Made by a program: the position numbers and the translations under genes. 49,313 nucleotides of DNA, taken from Planktotalea sp. (GTDB lineage: Bacteria > Pseudomonadota > Alphaproteobacteria > Rhodobacterales > Rhodobacteraceae). Location of the stretch: NCBI RefSeq assembly GCF_018607995.1, contig NZ_JABBAL010000033.1, forward strand, positions 1 through 49,313, written 5' to 3'. The notes beneath the pieces are model-generated. The model saw only the letters and a program-made list of their open reading frames with translations, did not search any database and had not been told where the DNA came from. Below are positions 24,441-32,289 of the stretch, in pieces; within the stretch, counting starts at the first letter, position 1; each line of letters begins with the position of its first letter.

Positions 24441-26789
24441 CTACGCTGGCACCGCATCTTTGTTACGTAATGTGTGCCATCCGACAAGCGCGATGCCTAT
24501 TGCTAAGGCGATCCCGTAGACCTCTATGGGACGGGCTAAGATCAATGCTGCGATTGCGAGGCGTGCAAAGATCTCAATCGGTTTCAGCGCTTTGCGATCA
24601 AACGCGGCAAGGGCGCTGGAAACGAGATAAAGCGCGACGGAGATGCGTAGCATCAAGAATACAAGCCAGCCGAAATTTGTTGTTCCGTCATAGCCTGCCA
24701 AGAACAGCCCGCTATTAGGATCAACTACAGCTTTGTCGATCAGCAAAAGCTCAGGGTAAAGCGCGAAGACGAAGGGGATCGTGAACATCACAATGCCAGA
24801 ACGCACGGCGGAAAATCCGGTCTTCATCGGGTCTGCCTTGGTTATGCTGGCGGCGGCAAACGCGGCCAAAGCAACGGGTGGCGTGATCGCAGAGGCAACC
24901 GCGAAATAGAAGATGAACATATGCGCGGTGAAGGTCGCAAGACCCAAGCCCACAAGCATTGGCCCCATCAACAACGCCACATTGATATAGGCGGGGACGG
25001 CAGGCATGCCCATGCCAAGAAGGACTGCCAGCAGCATTGTCAGGAACAATGCGAATAGCTGGAAACCAGCGGACGTTGCGGAGACATCGAAAGAATTTAG
25101 GAAGCCGAGCACGTCAACAGCCACGAACTTTGCGAGGCCTGTGAAGTTCAAGCACACGTCGATCACGGTGACGGCCATAAACATCAAGAAGAGTGTGGAG
25201 ATGGTCACGCCCGCTTGGGAAAGACCGTCAAGAATTTTCGCTGGCTTGGCGCGGAATTCTTTATCGAGGAACATGAGGATCAGCAATAAAATTACAGACC
25301 ACCAACCTGCCGCACTCGCATCGCCAGCAGCGTTCTGGAACAGCTCGATGATCCAGGGCAGGGATATGATGTCGCATGTGCCATTGCTTTGATCCACAAC
25401 AGCGCCAAGCATTATGGAGTACCAGCTACAGCCGATCGCGTCCTTGGGTGTCAGAAGGAGGATCAAAACGAGCAACACTGGCCCAAAGATCTGCATCAAG
25501 TGCAAGCGATCTTCGCCAGTGAGTTTCATGTCTTCGGTTAACTCGCCGACTGCCTCGATATTTTGCTTTCGCGCTTGGAAGATCACTGAAAGGAACAGGC
25601 AGAAGAAATAGAAGAACGCGGGTAAGGCCGCCGCGATAATGATCTCGCGGTATGGCACACCGGTCAGCGCAGCCATGATGAAGGCCGCGACACCCATGAT
25701 CGGTGGCATGATCGCGCCACCTGATGAGGCGGCAGCTTCGACGCCCCCTGCGAAGACCTTGGAAAAGCCACGCTTGAGCATCATCGGGATCGTCAGGACA
25801 CCGGTTGAGAGCACGTTCACAACAGGGCCGCCTGTAATCGTGCCAAACATTGCTGATGATACGATAGCAGCGTGCGCTGGACCGCCGCGCAGATTACGGG
25901 TTGCCGCAAAGGCGAGTTTGATCAGCGATTGACCACCCGCGCATTTGCCGAAAAGTGCGCCCAAGATGACATAAGGAAAGACGAGGATCAGGAGCACGTT
26001 GATAAAGCGACCGAGCAGGCCAGAGGATTGATTGATTAAGGCGTCCTGAAAAAAGCCAAGGCTGGACCCGAGGGTTCGGGCCTTTTCGCTGCTAAGGATC
26101 GTCACGAGATACTTATTCTGGCCTTCTGCACCGAAGAAATACCAGTTGAGAATCGTCAAGAATGTGTAAGCGGCGATCAGGATCGAAACCAAGACCAGCG
26201 GTAAGCCCCACACTTTGATGTTATAGCCAAGGAATACAACGACCGAGGCGAATATGATTAAGATGAGCCACTTACCAGTCGTCGTCGCACATCCGGGATC
26301 ATCGGCAGAGTCCGGGGCAGGGAGGCCGTAAAGTTCTGCGAAATCGATTTCCGCCTGCAAAGCTTTTGCAACGAGGCGTTCGCGGTCCCCTGTGAAGACA
26401 TCGATCAAGCAAACGGCTTCGATTTCAATCAAATAGGTCAAAGAAATAGCGGCAGCGGCGATCACAAGCGCTGCATCCATGCAGAAACCAAAGCGGCGCA
26501 TATTAGCGCTTTTGTTACTCCAGCTGTGCCACATGGAATGTTTCAGCGCGACGATCAACATCATCCAAAAGAAGGTGATCGGGAACAGCCATTCGGTTGG
26601 GAAACGGCGAATTTTGAAAAGCTCGTTCCCCGTCAGATCTTTCCACAAATTGTCCCAACCCGGAATGGAGGGGGTCACGTTGACGAGACCCAAAAGTACC
26701 AGAAGTAGCGCAAGAAAATAAACCAAGCGCTCTACAAGTGTAGACTTTTCAATAGGTTGTATGGCGGGGGAGGAAATTTGATCTGACAT
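24441..26789 (-). CDS. Fused TRAP transporter permease (TAXI type, DctQM fusion)
   Basis: A 782-residue polytopic protein. The N-terminal quarter has DctQ-like spans, and the remainder is a DctM-like domain with FGTITGGPVVNVLSTG, GGAIMPPIMGVAAFIMA, LGMGMPAVPAYI and AITPPVALAAFAAA. Fused permeases of this kind work with TAXI-family binding proteins, and the TAXI gene is directly upstream. A periplasmic insertion with Cys residues (near SADDPGCATT and GCSWYS) is seen. The start lacks a good ribosome site, and a terminator-like hairpin precedes it, so expression should be lower than that of the binding protein. Confidence 0.9.
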   Translation of the reverse strand: MSDQISSPAIQPIEKSTLVERLVYFLALLLVLLGLVNVTPSIPGWDNLWKDLTGNELFKIRRFPTEWLFPITFFWMMLIVALKHSMWHSWSNKSANMRRFGFCMDAALVIAAAAISLTYLIEIEAVCLIDVFTGDRERLVAKALQAEIDFAELYGLPAPDSADDPGCATTTGKWLILIIFASVVVFLGYNIKVWGLPLVLVSILIAAYTFLTILNWYFFGAEGQNKYLVTILSSEKARTLGSSLGFFQDALINQSSGLLGRFINVLLILVFPYVILGALFGKCAGGQSLIKLAFAATRNLRGGPAHAAIVSSAMFGTITGGPVVNVLSTGVLTIPMMLKRGFSKVFAGGVEAAASSGGAIMPPIMGVAAFIMAALTGVPYREIIIAAALPAFFYFFCLFLSVIFQARKQNIEAVGELTEDMKLTGEDRLHLMQIFGPVLLVLILLLTPKDAIGCSWYSIMLGAVVDQSNGTCDIISLPWIIELFQNAAGDASAAGWWSVILLLILMFLDKEFRAKPAKILDGLSQAGVTISTLFLMFMAVTVIDVCLNFTGLAKFVAVDVLGFLNSFDVSATSAGFQLFALFLTMLLAVLLGMGMPAVPAYINVALLMGPMLVGLGLATFTAHMFIFYFAVASAITPPVALAAFAAASITKADPMKTGFSAVRSGIVMFTIPFVFALYPELLLIDKAVVDPNSGLFLAGYDGTTNFGWLVFLMLRISVALYLVSSALAAFDRKALKPIEIFARLAIAALILARPIEVYGIALAIGIALVGWHTLRNKDAVPA

Positions 26790-26825
26790 AATTTTTTGCC
26801 GTTTTTTAGAGGTGGGGGGCGACAG

Positions 26826-26857
26826 AAAAAAAGAGGGCGTACCAAAGCCGCCCTCTT
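26826..26857 (-). terminator. Terminator-like attenuator between TAXI gene and fused permease
   Basis: On the minus strand AAGAGGGCG pairs with CGCCCTCTT (26831-26839 with 26849-26857, 9 bp, 9-nt loop) and is followed by a run of seven T. It should end part of the transcripts after the binding-protein gene. Confidence 0.75.
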
Positions 26858-26876
26858 AAGTGATATGGACTAAGTA

Positions 26877-27932
26877 TTAAGGCTTAGCGCAATCAGGCAG
26901 CATGTGACCCGCTTCTTCCCATGCGCGCACGGCACCTGGGTGGAACTTCACGATGTTCGCGCCGCACAGACCGTTGGCCTTCTCAGACACATCGCCAAAG
27001 TTCAACGTTGCCATGAAAGGTGCCATCGCTTTGATCTTGTCCAAGTTGTCGATGTGGGTCTTGGTCAGCTGATACGCGAGCTCTTCGTCCATGCTTTTGT
27101 TCACGAGATCGCCGCCCGGAACCGCTTTGCCGCGGAACATGTCGTCTTCAGAGACAACCGTCCAACCGTCACCCATTGCTGTTTTGATCTGCGCAAGTGG
27201 TACAACGAAAGGCGTGGAACCCGGCTTGTTCAGGAACTTTTGCGTGGCGGGCGCTTCGAAGGTCTCCTTTGGCATCGAATACATCGTCATTGCACCCGCC
27301 GCAGAGGCCTGCGTCACACGTGGGCCAGGGAACATCGCGGGAATGACTGCTGCGTCCACAGTGCCGTCGATAATCGCGGAAGGCATCTGGCTCCAGTTCA
27401 CTGTGACCGTGTCATAGTCGTCCTCGGACTTGAGGCCCGTGAAAAGTTGAATCAAGCTGCGAGAGTTCAACGCCGCCGTACCACGGGGTGGGCCGTTCAG
27501 AACCTTCATGCCTTTTAGATCATCCCAGCCAGAAACGCCTTTGGCATCATAGGCATACATGGTGAAGATCGAGAAAGTGTAGGGATAAAGCATCGCGATG
27601 CTGTTGCCGAGTTCCTTGGCCTTGTCTTTCTCTAGGTTAGAGTAGGGACCAGCCGCCTTCGCCATCAAGAACGGCAAAATGAACGGGCCGCTTGCGAGGT
27701 CGATTTTACCTTCAGCCAAGGCCATCACGTATTTTGTACCGGTCTGTCCATCTTTCATCTGGATATTGGCGATGCCTGCAGCGGATGCGTTTTCGACCAG
27801 CGATGTCGCGGATAGAGCGCCGGCTGTTCCAGCGCCTGCGGCGTTGGATGTCAAGTTGACCTGCGCGAAACCCGCGTTTGCGCTAAGTGCGAATGTTACG
27901 GCAACTGCCGCCTTGGTAATCGTTCTGAGCAT
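26877..27932 (-). CDS. TAXI-family TRAP solute-binding protein
   Basis: A 351-residue exported protein with a Sec signal (residues 1-23, ending SANAGFAQ). Typical TAXI features are LTSNAAGAGTAGALSATSLVE-like opening strands, GKIDLASGPF, KGMKVLNGPPRG and the C-terminal FHPGAVRAWEEAGH. TAXI proteins commonly bind glutamate-like or other carboxylated compounds. ATG at 27932 follows AGGGAGGAC at ideal spacing; the open frame further upstream is rejected. It leads the operon reaching 21112. Predicted GntR operators lie 163-259 nt upstream, so the promoter is probably distant from the start. Confidence 0.88.
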   Translation of the reverse strand: MLRTITKAAVAVTFALSANAGFAQVNLTSNAAGAGTAGALSATSLVENASAAGIANIQMKDGQTGTKYVMALAEGKIDLASGPFILPFLMAKAAGPYSNLEKDKAKELGNSIAMLYPYTFSIFTMYAYDAKGVSGWDDLKGMKVLNGPPRGTAALNSRSLIQLFTGLKSEDDYDTVTVNWSQMPSAIIDGTVDAAVIPAMFPGPRVTQASAAGAMTMYSMPKETFEAPATQKFLNKPGSTPFVVPLAQIKTAMGDGWTVVSEDDMFRGKAVPGGDLVNKSMDEELAYQLTKTHIDNLDKIKAMAPFMATLNFGDVSEKANGLCGANIVKFHPGAVRAWEEAGHMLPDCAKP

Positions 27933-28094
27933 AATGTCCTCCCTAAGCTCTTCATGTTGTGCAGGGGGCCTGTTGCTCCCTCTGCGCGTGCAATCTTTGA
28001 ACGGCAAAGTAAGGGGCAGTTTTCTACCTCTCTCACTTCCGATCGCAACTTGAACTGCAAGAATTTAGAATCGCAATTCAGTTTGTGTCCGGTC

Positions 28095-28108
28095 TTCTGG
28101 ATCCCATT
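28095..28108. promoter_or_regulatory. Predicted GntR operator 7
   Basis: TTCTGGATCCCATT, the weakest copy; the GGATCC core is kept. Confidence 0.45.
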
Positions 28109-28115
28109 ACAATCT

Positions 28116-28129
28116 TTCGGGATCCTTAA
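28116..28129. promoter_or_regulatory. Predicted GntR operator 8
   Basis: TTCGGGATCCTTAA, centred 21 bp (two helical turns) from operator 7. Confidence 0.5.
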
Positions 28130-28177
28130 GTCAAGAATTTACCGATATTTTTGCCCCCTTCGTGCAAATATTTGTAA

Positions 28178-28191
28178 TTTGGGATCCCAAA
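28178..28191. promoter_or_regulatory. Predicted GntR operator 9
   Basis: Perfect TTTGGGATCCCAAA, identical to operator 1 and centred 62 bp from operator 8, the same spacing as between operators 1 and 2. Confidence 0.7.
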
Positions 28192-28370
28192 CGAATGGAG
28201 AGCGCGCAAATACTGGGCTCTTAAACCCGATTGCATCGATTGCACATTAAAAGCCAAATGCTGTCCCAAATCAGAGATGCGCGCGATCCATCTGGAAAAA
28301 ACACGAGATCGTTCGAGAATTTGCCTGTCAATGTACCGCATCAGACTTCAATCAAACCGCCTCGCACTGC

Positions 28371-28538
28371 CGAAAGAAAGTCGAGATGCTCTTCGTCCAC
28401 CTCGAACGCATCCTAGGTTTGGTTAGGCTCCTATTACGCGGCCCATACGGCGTCCAAGATGAATTTACCTTCGCAGAAATCGCTTACAACCTTCGGAAAC
28501 TCGCCAAGCTCAAGCCGGTGGTGCCCGCCATCGGCTAA
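28371..28538 (+). pseudogene. Transposase C-terminal remnant (IS5/IS1182-like)
   Basis: The frame from 28371 reads RKKVEMLFVHLERILGL, then RLLLRGPYGVQDEF, AYNLRKLAKL and a TAA at 28536. This is the well-conserved C-terminal end of DDE transposases of the IS5/IS1182 type. The rest of the enzyme and recognisable inverted repeats are missing, so it is a decayed fragment between two catabolic regions. Confidence 0.65.
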
Positions 28539-29007
28539 AATCGTAGTCGACATACAGACGGCCAAGTAAAATCATCCGATAACCCACTTCGAGAGGCTGG
28601 GATTAACGAATTTTTCAACACAATTAGCTCTAAATCACCAATGCTGCGTGATGTATCGATGTCCACTTTAGCAACAGAACACCCAATGGTGTTCTCTCTC
28701 CGCACGACGCGCTGGGAGCTGCAAACCTTATCACATTGAAAAGCCAATCTCGTGTTTTTGGGCTCTTTGTTTAAGCTTGCGTATTGGAATTTTAGATTTG
28801 AGGAATTTTGCACGGCTGAGTAAAATGTCATGTCATGTCATGTCATGTCAGGCTCGAGGATCTAGGCCGCCCTATTTTGGGCAAATCTCAAAGTTGGATT
28901 GGCCGTCAGTCGTTTTGCGACAAGCGGCAATCAAAGCTTCTCTGCATTGGCAATTACGACATCCGCTAGGACTTTTTACATTTTTTTAACTAGCTTTCTT
29001 ATTCTGA
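28539..29007. other. Intergenic debris before acyl-CoA synthetase operon end
   Basis: Only short frames of low credibility occur here. One on the minus strand (28535-28831, 98 codons) starts inside the TGTCA repeat and has no recognisable domain. The stretch is AT-richer than its neighbours and joins a transposase remnant, so I read it as decayed insertion DNA. Confidence 0.4.
28826..28850. repeat. Pentanucleotide tandem repeat (TGTCA x5)
   Basis: Five exact consecutive copies of TGTCA. The unit is not a multiple of three, and on both strands it contains ATG in successive frames, so copy-number slippage would shift any reading frame that crosses it. Confidence 0.9.
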
Positions 29008-30672
29008 TTAAGATGCCTTTGCTTTGGCGGTTTCAGCGTCACGTAGTATCCGACGATTTATCTTGCCAGAAGAGGTCATCTGAAAACTATCGACAAATTC
29101 TAACTCGCGTGGGGCTTTGTAGCCGGCTAGGCGCTTTTTGACATGGTTTTGTAGGTCTTGAGCCAGAGCGTCGCCACCCACATATCCGGATCGGGTACTA
29201 ATAATCGCTTTGACGATGGCGCCGCGATCTGCATCCGGTTTCGCAATAACAGCGACCTCAGCGACAGCGGGGTGCGCAAGCAAACACTCCTCAACTTCCG
29301 CAGGGCCGATTCGAAACCCTGATGATTTGATAAGATCGTCAGAGCGGCCCTTGTACCAGAAGTACCCATCACCGTCTCGAACGGCCAGATCATGGGTTCG
29401 CCAATAGTTGCCGAGTTTCATATCTTTGGTTTTTTCGGCGTTGTTGAAATATCCCAGAAAACGTGTGGGCGAGGCGTGCGGTGTGACGACTTCGCCAGGT
29501 TCACCGTCAGCGACCTGTTTTCCGTCGCCATCGACTAGCAAAACCTCATGTCCGGGATAGGCGCGCCCCATGGAACCGGGCCGGCGCGCGAACAGGGCTG
29601 CGCAATTGCCGATCAGGTGATTGACTTCGGTCATGCCGTAGAACTCGTTACACACGACGCCCAGCTTCTCCTCGGACCACGCAAGTGTTTTGGCGGCGAG
29701 CGCTTCGCCTCCTGTGCAGATGATCCTGAGTGACAAATCATACTGGCGGCGCGGGTCGGGGTGTTGCGCAAGGCGCTTGATCGCTGTCGGGGCTAGAAAG
29801 GTGTGAGTGACATTGTGGCGGCTCATAAAGCCATAGGCATACTCTGCCGTAAAGCGTTCGAGCGACGTCGCGACGGGGCGCCCGGCCATCCATGCCGGAA
29901 ACAGCATGTCGAGCAATCCACCCACCCATGCCCAGTCAGAGGGCGACCAATAGACCGCGTCGAGATCATCAAGGTCGAGGTTGAAGAACAGATTGATAGA
30001 TGGCGTGTAGGCCGCAAGGATTCGGTGGCCATGCATGATACCTTTGGGTTTGCCAGTTGAGCCAGAAGTATACATTAAAAGCGCCGGATCATCAGCGCCG
30101 CCGAGCTCTGACGTAAAGTCAGAGGGAGGGTTTGTCATGGCCGCGCCTAGATCAAGCTCATCCGCACCTGGGTCGCGCATCATTACGTGGTGCAGGTGGG
30201 GGAAATGCTCGTTGCGCAACGGCGCCCATGCATCGCTGCTGGTCAGGATAACGCGAGCTTGGCAATCGTTGAGGGCGTGGATCAAGGTATCTGGCCCATA
30301 GAGCTGTGATAAGGTCACGGCGATGCCACCGATCTTGGCGATTGCCATATGTCCTATCCCTGTATCGGGATGCTGTCCGGTATGAAGCGCGATCGGGTCG
30401 CCTTTGCCATAGCCCATTCGGCGTAGTTCTGCTGCAAGGCTGGAGGCGGCTGTGTCAACATCCGCAAAGCTTAGTGTTGTGACGCTGCCATCCTCTACTT
30501 CAAAGATCATCGCAGGTTTGTCGCGATCGTCTGGGCCTAGAAAACGACCCACAGTCGCAGTGTAAATGTTGTAATCGGCGGGCCATTTGATTTGGTATTT
30601 TCCTGATGCGTCTTGCTTCAGATGCAAATCAGCCAGCACGTCAGGGGAAAGGGATTGCAGATAGTCACTCAT
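29008..30672 (-). CDS. Acyl-CoA synthetase (AMP-forming)
   Basis: A 554-residue ANL-superfamily ligase. The P-loop YTSGSTGKPKGIMHGH, EFYGMTEVN, the YFWYKGRSDDLIKSSGFRIGP hinge and the C-terminal catalytic Lys in TSSGKINRR are all present. It activates a carboxylic acid with ATP and CoA; the family resembles medium-chain/acetyl-type synthetases, but the acid is unknown. It is the last gene of a three-gene minus-strand unit, overlapping the DUF35 gene by 4 nt. It could supply the CoA thioester used by the thiolase-like/DUF35 pair. Confidence 0.88.
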   Translation of the reverse strand: MSDYLQSLSPDVLADLHLKQDASGKYQIKWPADYNIYTATVGRFLGPDDRDKPAMIFEVEDGSVTTLSFADVDTAASSLAAELRRMGYGKGDPIALHTGQHPDTGIGHMAIAKIGGIAVTLSQLYGPDTLIHALNDCQARVILTSSDAWAPLRNEHFPHLHHVMMRDPGADELDLGAAMTNPPSDFTSELGGADDPALLMYTSGSTGKPKGIMHGHRILAAYTPSINLFFNLDLDDLDAVYWSPSDWAWVGGLLDMLFPAWMAGRPVATSLERFTAEYAYGFMSRHNVTHTFLAPTAIKRLAQHPDPRRQYDLSLRIICTGGEALAAKTLAWSEEKLGVVCNEFYGMTEVNHLIGNCAALFARRPGSMGRAYPGHEVLLVDGDGKQVADGEPGEVVTPHASPTRFLGYFNNAEKTKDMKLGNYWRTHDLAVRDGDGYFWYKGRSDDLIKSSGFRIGPAEVEECLLAHPAVAEVAVIAKPDADRGAIVKAIISTRSGYVGGDALAQDLQNHVKKRLAGYKAPRELEFVDSFQMTSSGKINRRILRDAETAKAKAS

Positions 30673-31040
30673 GTCTCAGGCTCCACTATGAGGGTCGGGA
30701 TCGGAGGCTCATCTGTACTTGTGGTAAGGACGCATCGGGTAGCACCTATTGGAAGTGCCTCGATGCATGCGATGCAAGCGCTGTTTGCACCGTCAAAGCG
30801 CACCATGGCGATGTCCCCATCTGTGCCTTTGGTGCGAAACAGCACATCAGCGTGCCCGTCCAGTTTGCGCCATCCGTCAGAGTGTTGTCGGCAGGTTGGG
30901 CAGAATCGCAGGGGCGGAAACTGTGCCTCGTTACAAGCCGAGCAGAGAGAGGCCACTGCCTTGCCCACGCGCAAGCCCTCTAGCCACGGCGCGAGCCATC
31001 CAGCACTCAGGGAGTAGTCTAGGCTTACTTGCCGTTTCAT
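30669..31040 (-). CDS. Zn-ribbon/OB-fold protein (DUF35)
   Basis: A 123-residue partner protein with a rubredoxin-like zinc knuckle (Cys33, Cys36, Cys47, Cys50 in CSACNEAQFPPLRFCPTC) and a C-terminal OB fold. Such proteins bind thiolase-like enzymes and help present the acyl-CoA. The gene overlaps both neighbours by 4 nt (ATGA-type junctions), so it is translated together with the thiolase-like protein, with which it should form a complex. Confidence 0.85.
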   Translation of the reverse strand: MKRQVSLDYSLSAGWLAPWLEGLRVGKAVASLCSACNEAQFPPLRFCPTCRQHSDGWRKLDGHADVLFRTKGTDGDIAMVRFDGANSACIACIEALPIGATRCVLTTSTDEPPIPTLIVEPET

Positions 31041-32206
31041 GCTGATGCTCCTGCGCGAAGGGTCGTGACTGCGCAGGATGTGCCGATACCGCCGTGGGTA
31101 TCCGCCAGCGCGTGACCCAATGGGCGCTCTGGCTGCAAGCCTTTGTGATACCGGCCCTCAAGCATCAAAGCACAGCTCGCAGTTTGAGCGACGCCAGTGG
31201 CACCAACAGGCGCGCCTTGTCCAATCAATCCACCTGACAGATTGACCGGACAACGTCCGCTTTGTGCGAAGTCGCCGCTGCGCAACGCATTAAGGGGATT
31301 ATCGGACAGACCAAGGGCGGCAATGGCCTGCACTTCGGCACCTGCATAGGCGTCATATACTTCAGCCACTGCGATGTCTGACGCGGATATCTCCGCCATC
31401 GCCATCGCACGTTTTGCGGCGAGGGATTTGGCCTCAAAGTGTCCGGGATTTTTACGATGGCCCAGTCCAGGCAAATCAGATGCAGAGCCAATCCCGTTTA
31501 TTTCAGGCGCAGTTTTGCGGCGCGCATCTGGGGCCGCTTGAGCACTGGAGAGGATCAATGCCGCTGCTCCGTCGCTGAGCGGAGAGCAATGAAGCCGACA
31601 ATAGGGCGAGGCGATCATCGGAGAAGCCGTAAATTCGCCGACCTCATGATGTCGTGGCAAATGTGCATTCGGATTCAACATGGCATTGCCACGGTTTTTC
31701 ATCGTTACGGCATCGAGATCGGCGCTTGTTCCACCGTGCTGCGCAGCAAAAGCCTGCCAAGACAGCGCGTAAAGACTGGTTGAGGTGACACCCGACAAAC
31801 CATCCGTCCAGAAATCAAAAGAATACCCGTAGAGTTCGCGAATGCTGTCGCCGGCCAAGGCACTGGCAGAGGGATCGACGCCCAAAACCGCCACATGACG
31901 CGCACGGCCTGATAGGATCCGTTCGACCCCTGCATGGACCGCCACTTGCCCGGTTGCGCCGCCGCCCTCAACGCGCAGCGTCTGCACGCCGGTAAGGCCA
32001 AGGTCTTGCACTAGAACAGATGCGGGATTGAGCTGGAGGGTGAAGAAGTCACTTTCTGACGCCACGATCAAGGCATCAATATCGCAACGCCCGATTCCGG
32101 ACATGGCGAGGGCCGCATCAAATGCATCGCCCGCCCAATCGCGAAACGATGTGCCGTCTTTGCGCCTGTTGAACGGCGTTTGCGCTGCTCCGATAACAAG
32201 GACCAC
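31037..32206 (-). CDS. Thiolase-like protein lacking catalytic Cys and His; probable acyl-CoA aldolase-type enzyme
   Basis: The 389-residue protein has the thiolase fold pattern (IGAAQTPF start, SPYCRLHCSPLSDGAAALIL, NLSGGLIGQGAPVGATG near the end). The segment that normally holds the nucleophilic Cys reads GGGATG (81-86), and the GHP motif reads GAP (Ala332), so two of the three classical residues are missing; Cys378 remains. Ltp2, a thiolase-like steroid retro-aldolase that works with a DUF35 partner, also lacks the Cys. I therefore infer C-C bond cleavage or formation on a CoA ester rather than thiolysis. It is the first gene of the unit and is divergent from the MFS gene. Confidence 0.8.
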   Translation of the reverse strand: MVLVIGAAQTPFNRRKDGTSFRDWAGDAFDAALAMSGIGRCDIDALIVASESDFFTLQLNPASVLVQDLGLTGVQTLRVEGGGATGQVAVHAGVERILSGRARHVAVLGVDPSASALAGDSIRELYGYSFDFWTDGLSGVTSTSLYALSWQAFAAQHGGTSADLDAVTMKNRGNAMLNPNAHLPRHHEVGEFTASPMIASPYCRLHCSPLSDGAAALILSSAQAAPDARRKTAPEINGIGSASDLPGLGHRKNPGHFEAKSLAAKRAMAMAEISASDIAVAEVYDAYAGAEVQAIAALGLSDNPLNALRSGDFAQSGRCPVNLSGGLIGQGAPVGATGVAQTASCALMLEGRYHKGLQPERPLGHALADTHGGIGTSCAVTTLRAGASA

Positions 32207-32232
32207 AGTGTCCCTCCCTCTTTGGGGAGAGA

Positions 32233-32263
32233 TTGACTCAGTTAATTTGTTCCTACAAGTCTG
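32233..32263 (+). promoter_or_regulatory. Conserved promoter-operator block upstream of MFS gene
   Basis: A 31-bp block beginning TTGACT and containing TTAATTTGTTCCTACAAGT matches the block at 33447-33477 at 23 of 31 positions without gaps. It lies in the divergent region between the thiolase-like and MFS genes. The core TTGTTCCTACAA is an imperfect inverted repeat (TTGT-N4-ACAA), a plausible site for the UTRA-type GntR encoded at 36788. Confidence 0.55.
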
Positions 32264-32289
32264 TTATATCATATTGGAGGCGCTTCATC

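Noticed and set aside
28535..28831. 98-codon frame on the minus strand next to the TGTCA repeat
   Set aside because: No recognised domain, and its start lies within the repeat; kept only as part of the debris zone.
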